A stretch of 64,000 nucleotides of DNA, from positions 2,583,501 to 2,647,500 of the forward strand of contig NZ_CP146069.1 in assembly GCF_037023735.1 (NCBI RefSeq), written 5' to 3'. The position numbers and the translations under genes were made by a program. Positions 8,503-16,638 of this stretch are shown here, in pieces; position 1 is the stretch's first letter; each line of letters starts with the position of its first letter. The DNA is from Roseovarius sp. S88 (GTDB lineage: Bacteria; Pseudomonadota; Alphaproteobacteria; Rhodobacterales; Rhodobacteraceae). The notes under the pieces are model-generated. The model was not told the origin of the DNA and did not search any database. It worked only from the letters and a program-made list of their open reading frames with translations.

Positions 8503-9186
8503 ATGCCCATTACCACCTGCGTATTTGACGCCTATGGCACGCTTTTTGATGTCGCCGCCGCCGCCCGCAACGTGGCCTCTGAACCGGGACGTGAAGCTTT
8601 TGCCAAACACTGGCCCGCCATCGCATCGCATTGGCGGCTGAAACAGTTGCAATACACCTGGCTGCGGGCGGTGATGGATGAACACACGGATTTCTGGGAT
8701 GTCACACAGGATGGTCTCGACTGGGCGCTTGAGGCCGAAGGGTTGGCGGATGACCCCACCCTGCGCGACCGCCTGTTGCAGCTCTATTGGGAGCTGGAGG
8801 CCTATCCGGAAGTGCCCGCCATGCTGCATGCACTCAAAGACAAAGGCATGAACACCGCGATCCTCTCCAATGGCTCCCCCGCAATGCTCAATGGCGCGGT
8901 GCAATCGGCAGGGATCGGCGATGTGCTTGATGATGTACTCTCCGTGGAAAGCGTGGGGATCTTCAAGCCGGCCTCGGTGGTCTATGACCTTGTGGGGCAG
9001 CGTTTTGGCTGCGCCAAGGAAGACGTGCTTTTTGTATCGTCAAACGGCTGGGACGCAGGCGCGGCGGCAGGGTATGGGTTCACCACGGTTTGGGTCAACC
9101 GCGCGTCCGAACCAGTTGACCGATTGCCTGCGAGGCCGGACCACTTCCTCTCTGACCTGACCACCATTCCGGAGCTTGCGGTCTGA
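8503..9186 (+). CDS. haloacid dehalogenase, type II
   Basis: 227 residues of the HAD superfamily. The nucleophile motif is FDAYGTLFD (Asp9), motif II is SNGSPAM, the lysine is in IFKPASVVYDL, and the acidic motif is VSSNGWDAGAA; the last is typical of L-2-haloacid dehalogenases. I choose the ATG at 8503, preceded by GGAGGG, over the in-frame ATG at 8464. The stop overlaps the next start by one base (TGATG). Confidence 0.85.
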   Translation: MPITTCVFDAYGTLFDVAAAARNVASEPGREAFAKHWPAIASHWRLKQLQYTWLRAVMDEHTDFWDVTQDGLDWALEAEGLADDPTLRDRLLQLYWELEAYPEVPAMLHALKDKGMNTAILSNGSPAMLNGAVQSAGIGDVLDDVLSVESVGIFKPASVVYDLVGQRFGCAKEDVLFVSSNGWDAGAAAGYGFTTVWVNRASEPVDRLPARPDHFLSDLTTIPELAV

Positions 9187-10019
9187 TGCCGCGTTTCACC
9201 ACATCCGATGGCCTCTCGCTTTACTACGAAGACGAAGGTCAGGGCGCGCCGATTCTGTGTCTTGCTGGCCTGACGCGAAATGTCACGGACTTCACCTATC
9301 TGATGCCACATCTGACGGGCCACCGCGTGATCCGCATGGACTACCGCGGTCGCGGGAAATCGGACTACGCCGAGGACTTCATGAGCTACAGCATCCTGCG
9401 CGAAGGTCAGGACGCGATTGAGCTGATGGATCACCTCGGGATTGACCGCTTCACGCTTATCGGCACCTCGCGCGGCGGGCTCATTGCCATGGCGCTTTCG
9501 GTCACGCATCCGGGCCGGATGAACGGCGTCGTGCTCAACGATATCGGGCCAGAAGTCGCCCCCATCGGCATTGAGCGGATCATGGACTACGTGGGCAAAA
9601 CGCCCCCCTTTGTCTCTCTCGATGCCGCCGCCGAGGCGCTGCATGCAGGCCACGCTGAAGGTTTCCCTGATGTGCCGCTCTCCCGCTGGCGGGAACAGGC
9701 GGAATTCATGTGGGCCGATGCGCCGGGCGGCGGGGTCGCTTTGCGCTATGACGCCAAGCTGCGCGATGCGATGATCGGTCAGGCGGGGGCCGGAGAGGCC
9801 CCAGACCTCTGGCAGCTTTTCGATGGGCTGAAAGACCTGCCTTTTGCCGCCATTCGCGGCGCGAACTCCGACCTCTTATCCGTTGAAACCTTTGAGAAAA
9901 TGCAAGCTCGCCATTCTGACCTGATTGCCGTGACCGTGCCCAACCGGGGTCATGTGCCGTTTCTCGACGAGCCTGAGGCGCTCTCAGCCATTCACCAAGT
10001 TTTGGATGCCACCAAATGA
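9186..10019 (+). CDS. alpha/beta hydrolase
   Basis: 277 residues of the alpha/beta-hydrolase fold. The oxyanion region is CLAGLTRN, DYRGRGKS follows, the nucleophile Ser is in GTSRGG (about residue 95), and the catalytic His is in NRGHVPFLDEP near the C-terminus. Substrate unknown; small esters or lactones are likely. It overlaps the HAD gene by 1 bp and the next gene by 4 bp, so the three are translationally coupled. Confidence 0.85.
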   Translation: MPRFTTSDGLSLYYEDEGQGAPILCLAGLTRNVTDFTYLMPHLTGHRVIRMDYRGRGKSDYAEDFMSYSILREGQDAIELMDHLGIDRFTLIGTSRGGLIAMALSVTHPGRMNGVVLNDIGPEVAPIGIERIMDYVGKTPPFVSLDAAAEALHAGHAEGFPDVPLSRWREQAEFMWADAPGGGVALRYDAKLRDAMIGQAGAGEAPDLWQLFDGLKDLPFAAIRGANSDLLSVETFEKMQARHSDLIAVTVPNRGHVPFLDEPEALSAIHQVLDATK

Positions 10020-10993
10020 CCGATATCACCATGATCCGCGCCGCCGCAGAGCGTCTAAAAGGCCATGCGCGGCGCACACCGCTTTTGTCATCGCCCTTTC
10101 TGGATGAGATCGCCGGGCGACGCGTATTCGTGAAACCCGAATGCCTGCAACACACCGGAAGCTTCAAATACCGCGGTGGGCGCTCGGCTGTCTCAGCCCT
10201 CGACGCGGCCACCCGCGCCAAGGGAGTTCTGGCGTTTTCATCCGGCAACCATGCCCAGGGTGTGGCACTGGCAGCGCGTGAATTTGATGTGCCTGCGGTG
10301 ATCATCATGCCCAATGACGCACCGCAGATCAAAATCGAAAATACCCGTGCTCTGGGCGCCGAAGTGGTGCTTTACGATCGCCCCAGCGGCGAAAGTCGTG
10401 AAGCTTTGGGAGATACGCTGCAGGCTGAACGCGGGCTTACGCTCATCCGTCCCTATGACGAGCCGCAGGTGATCGCCGGGCAAGGCACCTGCGGGCTGGA
10501 GATTGCCGAACAGGCCGCCGAGCTTGGCATCCATGAAGCCGAGGTGCTGGTCTGTTGCGGCGGAGGCGGACTGACATCTGGCATTGCGCTCGCCTGCGAA
10601 GCGGACGCGCCGGGGCTGAAGGTGCGCCCGGTGGAACCGGAAGGTTTCGATGATGTGAAACGCTCGCTGCTCTCAGGACATATCGAAACCAACAACCAGA
10701 TGTCCGGCAATATCTGTGACGCCATCCTGACCCCTGCCCCCGGTGAGATTACCTTTCCGATCCTCAAACGCCTCGTCGGCCCCGGCATAGCCGTCAGCGA
10801 AGACAACTGCCTGCGCACCATGGCGCACGCCTATGAACGGCTGAAAGTCATCGCCGAACCCGGCGGTGCCGCCGCGCTGGCCGCCGCGCTCTTCCACGGA
10901 GATAAACTGAACTCCGATACGGTGATCTGCACCATCTCGGGTGGCAATGTAGATGCGCCGATGTTTGAACGCGCCCTTCAACACACAAGGTAA
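10016..10993 (+). CDS. threonine/serine dehydratase-like PLP enzyme
   Basis: 325 residues of fold-type II PLP enzymes. The Schiff-base lysine is in TGSFKYRGG (about residue 51), the substrate loop is SSGNHAQGV, and the phosphate loop is CCGGGGLTSG. It lacks the C-terminal ACT regulatory domain of biosynthetic IlvA, so a catabolic threonine or serine (or hydroxyaspartate) ammonia-lyase is likely. It overlaps the hydrolase by 4 bp (ATGA). Confidence 0.85.
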   Translation: MTDITMIRAAAERLKGHARRTPLLSSPFLDEIAGRRVFVKPECLQHTGSFKYRGGRSAVSALDAATRAKGVLAFSSGNHAQGVALAAREFDVPAVIIMPNDAPQIKIENTRALGAEVVLYDRPSGESREALGDTLQAERGLTLIRPYDEPQVIAGQGTCGLEIAEQAAELGIHEAEVLVCCGGGGLTSGIALACEADAPGLKVRPVEPEGFDDVKRSLLSGHIETNNQMSGNICDAILTPAPGEITFPILKRLVGPGIAVSEDNCLRTMAHAYERLKVIAEPGGAAALAAALFHGDKLNSDTVICTISGGNVDAPMFERALQHTR

Positions 10994-10998
10994 AGAGT

Positions 10999-12219
10999 AT
11001 GACTGACTTCACCATCGCCTCTTTCAACGTCAAAAACCTCATCGGCGCGGAGAAGGAATATTACCAGTTCCAGACCTACTCGCCCGAGGAATATGCCTGG
11101 AAGAAAGACTGGCTTGCAGATCAGCTTTTGACGCTGGATGCCGATATCGTCGGGTTTCAGGAGATTTTCGAGGAAGACGCGCTGCGCGATGTGATCGAGG
11201 AAACCTCGCGCCGCGCCCATGCGCTGAATGACGCTAGCATCCCGGACAAATCCAAGCGCTATCATCGCAAAGCAATTTTCCGCAAGCTGGCGGTAACGCC
11301 CTATGATGATGCCAGCCTGGCCTTTGCCCCCAACGCCGCTGACACTGGCGAGGCAGGTCGCAGGCGACCGGGCGTCGCGATCCTGTCGCGGCTAGGTTTT
11401 GACGGGCGCCCCGAAGTTCTGCAAGATCTTGATAAACCTTTGCATATTCCCTTCAAAACCTTGCGCGGCATGGAGGGCGACAAGGACGCCGGGCACTATA
11501 CGCTGCGCCGCCTGTCGCGCCCGATCCTGAAGGCGCGTATCCCTGTAGACGGGCAATCTGTGACCGTGTTCAACTGTCACCTGAAATCCAAATTGGGCGA
11601 GCACATCAGACCCGAGGGCGCAGATTTTGCACCCGAAGAAAACCTGACCGACTATGACCCCGTCGGCCGCGCGCTCGGCTCACTGCGCTCCGCGTTGCGA
11701 CGTATGGCCGAAGCCTGGGTGCTCAGGCGCGAAATTGTGGCCGAATTGAAAGCCGGGCATCCCGTGATGGTGCTTGGCGATTTCAACGATGGGGAACACG
11801 CCGTCTCAACCGAAATCATCACCGGCGAGACGCCGTTCAAAAACTACGCCTGGATGCTGCGGCATGATGCCAAGGAATATTCCGACCGCTATTCCGAGGA
11901 AGAGAGCAAGCAGATCACCAAGGACATCGAGGCCGTGCGCCTGCATTCGGCGGAAAAGCTCTTTGTGCGCAAATCCCTGCGCGACATGGTCTATACCTCG
12001 GCCTTCGGCGGGGTTTATGAGAGCATCGACCAGATTTTCATGTCGCGCCATTTTCAGCCCGACAACCCTGACCGCGAGGGCGAAATGGGGTATTTCAGTG
12101 TGTTCAACGATCACCTCACTGACGGCTCGCATCCCGAGGCGCCGTATAACAAATTGGCCTCTGATCACGGGCAAATCATGGCGCATGTTCGGATGCGCGG
12201 CGCGAAAAACAAAAGCTGA
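10999..12219 (+). CDS. endonuclease/exonuclease/phosphatase family protein
   Basis: 406 residues of the EEP fold. Visible motifs are IASFNVKNL at the N-terminus, GFQEIFEED (metal-binding Glu), FNCHLKSK, VLGDFNDGEHA and the final ASDHGQIMAHV. The length and insertions exceed those of the minimal fold. There is no signal peptide, so it is probably cytoplasmic; nucleic acid or phosphodiester substrates are both possible. It starts 5 bp after the dehydratase gene. Confidence 0.8.
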   Translation: MTDFTIASFNVKNLIGAEKEYYQFQTYSPEEYAWKKDWLADQLLTLDADIVGFQEIFEEDALRDVIEETSRRAHALNDASIPDKSKRYHRKAIFRKLAVTPYDDASLAFAPNAADTGEAGRRRPGVAILSRLGFDGRPEVLQDLDKPLHIPFKTLRGMEGDKDAGHYTLRRLSRPILKARIPVDGQSVTVFNCHLKSKLGEHIRPEGADFAPEENLTDYDPVGRALGSLRSALRRMAEAWVLRREIVAELKAGHPVMVLGDFNDGEHAVSTEIITGETPFKNYAWMLRHDAKEYSDRYSEEESKQITKDIEAVRLHSAEKLFVRKSLRDMVYTSAFGGVYESIDQIFMSRHFQPDNPDREGEMGYFSVFNDHLTDGSHPEAPYNKLASDHGQIMAHVRMRGAKNKS

Positions 12220-12281
12220 CTTTGGCAGAAACCAGTTTTGTGCTACTCTACCCTTACTTTTTATTAAACAAATTAACTTTA

Positions 12282-12304
12282 GGGGCGGCGGCCCCGTTTA
12301 TTTT
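12282..12304 (+). terminator. likely Rho-independent terminator
   Basis: GGGGC-GGCG-GCCCC stem (12282-12295) followed by GTTTATTTT, 62 bp after the EEP gene. Confidence 0.45.
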
Positions 12305-12341
12305 AACGAACATGAACGGTTCATGAGCCGTCGAATTTGAC

Positions 12342-12665
12342 ATGGAAGTTATTGAAACCCGGCTGCTTGGTTTGGCCGTTATCGCAGCCTTGGGATACGC
12401 CGTTGCCACCATCGGCATGAAAATGGCCTCAGGTCACTGGACGCTGGCCGCGCTGATGTTCATCGTTCTTGGATTTGTTGCAGCAACTCAGGTCGAAATC
12501 ATCCTGATGCGAGAAATATCACTTGGTGCGCTTTATCTCATCATCATCGGCATCGAAACACTGGTGGTGCTGACCTATGCGTTCGCCATTGGCGAGGGCC
12601 TGTCAGGCCGCGATGCCATGGGTGGGGCGTTCGTTCTGGCCGGGCTGGCGGTGATCTCTCACTAG
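12342..12665 (+). CDS. small four-helix membrane protein (EmrE/SMR-like)
   Basis: 107 residues, almost all hydrophobic, in four predicted spans. This length and topology fit the SMR/EamA-half families, but the signature Glu of EmrE in helix 1 is not in place (ALGYAVATIGMKMA). Transport or a structural role is possible. A 15-nt palindrome, CATGAACGGTTCATG, lies at 12311-12325, just upstream of the start, and might be an operator. Confidence 0.65.
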   Translation: MEVIETRLLGLAVIAALGYAVATIGMKMASGHWTLAALMFIVLGFVAATQVEIILMREISLGALYLIIIGIETLVVLTYAFAIGEGLSGRDAMGGAFVLAGLAVISH

Positions 12666-12745
12666 CGCCTTCCCCGCGCCCGAATTGCCATAGACATGCG
12701 TCGCGCCGCATGGCTTTCTGTCGCAAACGCGAACAGGAAAACGTC

Positions 12746-13915
12746 ATGCGCACCCAAGTGGCCATTGTCGGCGGCGGTCCTTCGGGCCTTTTGCTGGGTC
12801 AACTTTTACACAAGGTGGGGATTGAAACTATCATCCTCGAACGGCACACCCGCGCGCACGTACTTGGCCGTATTCGCGCAGGCGTGCTGGAGGCTGGCTT
12901 GGTCAACCTGATGGATGAGGCGGGTGTCGGCGCACGGCTAAGTCGCGAAAGCTTTCTGCACCATGGCACCAATTTCGCCTATCCCGGCGGCATGTTTCAC
13001 CTCGATTTCAAGGCTCTGATTGATCAACATGTGACGGTCTATGGTCAAACGGAACTGACGCAGGACCTCTACGAGGCGCGCGATGGTGCCAACCTAATCA
13101 CTTTACATGAATGCAGCGACGTAACGCTTTGTGATATTGAAACAAAGGCTCCTAACATAGAGTTCACATATGACGGCCAAACCAAACGCCTGACCTGCGA
13201 TATCATCGCCGGATGCGACGGGTTTCATGGCCCCTCGCGGCAAGCGATCCCCAAGGAAAAACGTCGCGAGTTTGAAAAGACCTACCCGTTCGGCTGGATG
13301 GGAATTCTGTCTGAGACATCGCCCGTGAATGACGAACTCATCTACGCCAATTCCACACGCGGATTTGCGCTATGCTCAATGCGCAACCCAGCGCTTAGCC
13401 GCTATTACGTGCAATGCGATCTGAGCGACAGCCCCGACAACTGGTCCGATGAGCGGTTCTGGGACGAGTTGAAACGCCGTATCCCGCGGGAGGCCGCGGA
13501 TACCCTGATCACCGGGCCGTCGATTGAAAAATCCATCGCGCCACTGCGGTCTTTCGTTTGCGAACCGATGCAGTGGGGTCGACTTTTCCTGTGTGGTGAC
13601 GCGGCGCACATTGTGCCGCCGACAGGCGCAAAGGGGCTGAACACTGCGGCAAGCGATGTCTATTACCTCTGGCAGGCGCTATCCGCCTTTTACGCAGACA
13701 AGGACCAAGACGCCCTGTTACACTATTCCGAAACCGCCCTAGCCCGCGTTTGGAAAACCCAGCGGTTCAGCTGGTACATGACGAAACTTTTGCACCATTT
13801 CCCGGATCAATCCGAATTTGATCATAACATCCAACAGGCTGAGCTTGCGCATCTGGCTGAGAACCGCGCAGCACAGATGGCGCTGGCCCAGAACTATGTC
13901 GGCCTGCCCTATTAA
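12746..13915 (+). CDS. pobA: 4-hydroxybenzoate 3-monooxygenase
   Basis: PobA is a flavoprotein that hydroxylates 4-hydroxybenzoate to protocatechuate with NADPH. From MRTQVAIVGGGPSG the protein has 389 residues, close to the family's usual length. The FAD dinucleotide loop is at 5-15, and the second FAD motif is LCGDAAHIVPPTGAKGLN. The longer frame adds 12 unlikely residues; CAGGAAAACGTC precedes the ATG at 12746. pcaD follows after 21 bp, so the pair serves the beta-ketoadipate pathway. No PobR-type regulator is next to it. Confidence 0.95.
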   Translation: MRTQVAIVGGGPSGLLLGQLLHKVGIETIILERHTRAHVLGRIRAGVLEAGLVNLMDEAGVGARLSRESFLHHGTNFAYPGGMFHLDFKALIDQHVTVYGQTELTQDLYEARDGANLITLHECSDVTLCDIETKAPNIEFTYDGQTKRLTCDIIAGCDGFHGPSRQAIPKEKRREFEKTYPFGWMGILSETSPVNDELIYANSTRGFALCSMRNPALSRYYVQCDLSDSPDNWSDERFWDELKRRIPREAADTLITGPSIEKSIAPLRSFVCEPMQWGRLFLCGDAAHIVPPTGAKGLNTAASDVYYLWQALSAFYADKDQDALLHYSETALARVWKTQRFSWYMTKLLHHFPDQSEFDHNIQQAELAHLAENRAAQMALAQNYVGLPY

Positions 13916-13936
13916 ACACTGTGAACGGACCCGACC

Positions 13937-14725
13937 ATGGCTTTTACCAAGGTAAATGACATCTCCCTGCACTACAGCGATGACGGGCCAACAGATGGTC
14001 CTGCGCTTGTCTTTGCCAACTCACTCGGCACCGATCTGCACCTGTGGGACCCGATCCTGCCCCATCTTCCTGAAGGCCTGCGCATCATCCGCTATGACAA
14101 GCGCGGGCATGGGCAATCTGAAGTGCCGCCCCCGCCCTATTCCATGGGTGCGCTCGTCAGCGATGCCGAGGCCCTGCTCGATCACCTGAACATCCGCGAT
14201 TGCGTTTTTGTCGGCCTCTCCGTCGGTGGCATGATCGGCCAGGGGCTGGCGGTCAAACGGCTCGATCAGGTGCGTGCGCTTGTGCTGTCGAACACTGCCG
14301 CCAAGATCGGCACGAAGGAGCTGTGGCAAACCCGAATCGACGCGGTACGCGCAGGCGGCATTGCGTCCATAGCCGATGCGGTGCTGGACCGCTGGTTTTC
14401 ACGCGACTTTCTGGCCAGCCCCGAACTGGGCACGTGGCGTGAGATGCTGATCAGCCAATCCGACGAGGGTTATATCGGCTGTTCCGCCGCCATTGCCGGC
14501 ACGGATTTCTACACCCCCACCAGCGGCCTGCGCCTTCCTCTTCTGGGCATCGCAGGATCTGAGGACGGCGCCACCCCACCTGATCTTGTGCGCGAAACCG
14601 TTGACCTCGTGCCCGGCTCAGAATTTCAGCTCATGCGCCGCGCCGGTCACCTGCCTTGCGTGGAACAGCCCGAAGCCTATGCCAAGCACCTGATGGGGTT
14701 CCTGCGCCAGATTGGGCATATTTGA
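13937..14725 (+). CDS. pcaD: 3-oxoadipate enol-lactonase
   Basis: PcaD hydrolyses 3-oxoadipate enol-lactone in the protocatechuate branch. It has 262 residues of alpha/beta hydrolase: YDKRGHGQS, nucleophile Ser in FVGLSVGGM (about 94), an acid near GSEDGATPPD, and His in RRAGHLPCVEQP. The motifs and the pobA neighbour support PcaD over a generic hydrolase. The ring-cleavage genes pcaHG and pcaB/pcaC are not in this window and must lie elsewhere. Confidence 0.9.
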   Translation: MAFTKVNDISLHYSDDGPTDGPALVFANSLGTDLHLWDPILPHLPEGLRIIRYDKRGHGQSEVPPPPYSMGALVSDAEALLDHLNIRDCVFVGLSVGGMIGQGLAVKRLDQVRALVLSNTAAKIGTKELWQTRIDAVRAGGIASIADAVLDRWFSRDFLASPELGTWREMLISQSDEGYIGCSAAIAGTDFYTPTSGLRLPLLGIAGSEDGATPPDLVRETVDLVPGSEFQLMRRAGHLPCVEQPEAYAKHLMGFLRQIGHI

Positions 14726-14900
14726 GCGCTTTGGCTGTATCGAAGCTGGCAACGACACGATTTGAACCGCTCACTTACCGACAAGAACCAAATCTCTTCT
14801 ACGCTTACAGTTGACTCAAGAATGTTTCGAGGGTAAGTCGCCCGCCATGAAACAGCAAAAGACCTTTCAGTTGGAGTATCGCCTAACCCACTAAAATTGT

Positions 14901-14984
14901 GGGACGGCTCTCCTATTGGCGAAGGTCGGAGACTGTAAATCTCTCGGTAATTCTGTGTTGGTTCGAATCCAACCCGTCCCACCA
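14901..14984 (+). tRNA. tRNA-Tyr (GTA)
   Basis: 84 nt with encoded CCA. Acceptor GGGACGG pairs with CCGTCCC, discriminator A. The anticodon arm is GGAGA-CTGTAAA-TCTCT with anticodon GTA. The variable region is 12 nt with a short 3-bp stem, as expected for class II Tyr. The T arm is GTTGG-TTCGAAT-CCAAC. First of four tRNAs in a tight cluster. Confidence 0.85.
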
Positions 14985-14993
14985 AAACACCTT

Positions 14994-15071
14994 GCGGGTG
15001 TAGCCCAATTGGTAGGAGGCGCCTGATTCAGGATCAGGACAGTGTGGGTTCGAATCCCACCACCCGTACCA
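14994..15071 (+). tRNA. tRNA with Leu anticodon CAG, class I body
   Basis: 78 nt with CCA. Acceptor GCGGGTG/CACCCGT, D stem GCC/GGC, anticodon arm CCTGA-TTCAGGA-TCAGG giving anticodon CAG, and T arm GTGGG-TTCGAAT-CCCAC. Discriminator is A, as for leucine. The variable loop is only ACAGT (5 nt), whereas bacterial tRNA-Leu normally has a long variable arm. It folds cleanly, so it does not look like a decayed gene. The body resembles the TAA tRNA at 15164. Confidence 0.8.
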
Positions 15072-15080
15072 AATCAATCA

Positions 15081-15157
15081 GCCAGACTGGCGCAATAGGT
15101 AGACGCGGTGCGTTGAGTACGCATTTGTTCCGGGTTCGAGTCCCGGGTCTGGCACCA
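15081..15157 (+). tRNA. tRNA with Leu anticodon GAG, class I body
   Basis: 77 nt with CCA. Acceptor GCCAGAC/GTCTGGC; the D arm TGGCGCAATAGGTAGACGC is very like that of ordinary tRNA-Leu. The anticodon arm is GTGCG-TTGAGTA-CGCAT, anticodon GAG. The variable loop is TTGTT, only 5 nt. T arm CCGGG-TTCGAGT-CCCGG, discriminator A. It appears to be a leucine tRNA that has lost its long arm. Confidence 0.8.
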
Positions 15158-15163
15158 TTTCTT

Positions 15164-15240
15164 GCGCGCCTAGCCCAAATGGTAGAGGCATCGGGTTTAA
15201 GCCCCGAACAGTCTCGGTTCGAATCCGGGGGCGCGCACCA
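15164..15240 (+). tRNA. tRNA with Leu anticodon TAA, class I body
   Basis: 77 nt with CCA. Perfect acceptor GCGCGCC/GGCGCGC, D stem GCC/GGC, anticodon arm TCGGG-TTTAAGC-CCCGA with anticodon TAA, variable loop ACAGT (5 nt), T arm CTCGG-TTCGAAT-CCGGG, discriminator A. It shares the D arm, the ACAGT variable loop and the T loop with the CAG tRNA at 14994. Spacers in the cluster are 9, 9 and 6 nt, so one transcript is likely. Confidence 0.8.
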
Positions 15241-15348
15241 TTTTTCGCACGCGAGGAAACTTGGCACATCAACGAGCTTTGGTTTCTGGTTGAGTGGAGA
15301 CACGAACGAGTGCACGGTACACATCGACTTCAATAGCAAGCCAAACAC

Positions 15349-16569
15349 ATGTCCTCTCGCCTGCCCGTTCTGTTCATCCTGATGACCGTCATGATCGACG
15401 CCATGGGCATTGGCATCATCATCCCGGTGATGCCAGCCCTGATCCTGGATATCGAAGGCGGCACATTGGCCAATGCGGCGATCTGGGGCGGGATCTTGTC
15501 GTCAAGCTTTGCGGTGATGCAATTCCTCTTCGGCCCATTGATTGGCAACTTGTCAGACAGGTATGGTCGGCGGCCTATTCTGTTGGTGTCGCTTTTTGTG
15601 ATGGCTGCTGACTATGTTGTCATGGCCATCACCCACAGCATCTGGATCCTGCTTTTGGCCCGTATCGTCGGCGGGATTGCCGGGGCCACGCAATCCACCG
15701 CAGCCGCCTTTATGGCGGACACAAACCCACCCGAGAAACGCGGCGCGGGCTTTGGGCTGGTCAGTGCCGCCTTTGGTCTGGGCTTTGTCCTGGGACCATT
15801 GATCGGGGGACTCTTGGGTGATCTGGGCCCCCGCGCGCCCTTTTATGCTGCAGCATTGCTGGCGTTCATCAACTTTCTTTTTGGTTTCATCGTCCTGCCC
15901 GAAACCGTCACCGACAAGACCCGTCGCGCCTTTACCCTGTCGCGCGCAAACCCGTTCGGGGCCATCAAGCACATCCGCACCCTGCCCGGGTTGGGTCGCC
16001 TGTTGACGGTGCTCTTGCTTTACCAACTTGCCTTCAACGCCTACCCCGCCATCTGGGCCTATTTCACGCAAGCGCGGTTCAACTGGGACACGCGTATGAT
16101 CGGCATATCCCTGGCGGTCTTTGGTATCTCCATGGCGCTGGTTCAGGGCGGGCTCATTCGCATCGCAATCAAACATCTAGGCGAGGTCGGCACCGTCATG
16201 GCAGGGTTCAGCTTTGCCATTATCTCCTTTTCCATTCTAGCCTTCCTCACGAATGGCTGGGCCGCGCTGGCGCTCACCCCTGTCTCGGCCATGGCGGCGA
16301 TGTCGGTCCCGGCCCTGCAAGCCATCCTGTCACGCCAGACGTCTGAGGATGCGCAGGGCGAGTTGCAGGGCATCTTCACCTCGGTGGGCGCATTGGCAAT
16401 GATCCTGTCGCCCCTCCTGATGACCAACGTCTTCGCCGCCTTTACCGCCCCCGATGCGCCTATCTATTTCCCAGGCGCGCCTTTTCTCGCCTCGCTTGTC
16501 CTTGCCTTTGCAGGCCTCCTGCTCTTTTTACGCAGACGCAAGCGCCCGGAGGACATTCGCGTCACGTAA
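15349..16569 (+). CDS. MFS transporter, TetA-like (DHA1 family)
   Basis: 406 residues with twelve predicted spans. Motif A between helices 2 and 3 reads GNLSDRYGRRPI, and the antiporter motif C is GLGFVLGPLIGG near 140. The overall pattern (DAMGIGIIIPVMPAL in helix 1) is that of tetracycline-type drug/proton antiporters of the inner membrane. Substrate unknown. It starts 108 bp after the tRNA cluster on the same strand; the tail ends in a basic stretch (RRRKRPEDIR). Confidence 0.85.
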   Translation: MSSRLPVLFILMTVMIDAMGIGIIIPVMPALILDIEGGTLANAAIWGGILSSSFAVMQFLFGPLIGNLSDRYGRRPILLVSLFVMAADYVVMAITHSIWILLLARIVGGIAGATQSTAAAFMADTNPPEKRGAGFGLVSAAFGLGFVLGPLIGGLLGDLGPRAPFYAAALLAFINFLFGFIVLPETVTDKTRRAFTLSRANPFGAIKHIRTLPGLGRLLTVLLLYQLAFNAYPAIWAYFTQARFNWDTRMIGISLAVFGISMALVQGGLIRIAIKHLGEVGTVMAGFSFAIISFSILAFLTNGWAALALTPVSAMAAMSVPALQAILSRQTSEDAQGELQGIFTSVGALAMILSPLLMTNVFAAFTAPDAPIYFPGAPFLASLVLAFAGLLLFLRRRKRPEDIRVT

Positions 16570-16638
16570 GGTCGGTTTCTGTCTTGAATTGGCGCAGCAT
16601 TCGCGCGCAGGGTGGCCAAAACAGCGCCGGGAGGGATC

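Noticed and set aside
14726..14900. Minus-strand TTCAAATC motif and flanks resembling a tRNA T arm
   Set aside because: The neighbouring T stem does not pair and no acceptor partner is found at a tRNA distance. It may be a very old remnant, but I cannot support a gene.
15034..15348. Open frames over the tRNA cluster with GFEPTQ-like strings
   Set aside because: These are known false proteins made by translating the antisense of tRNA T arms.
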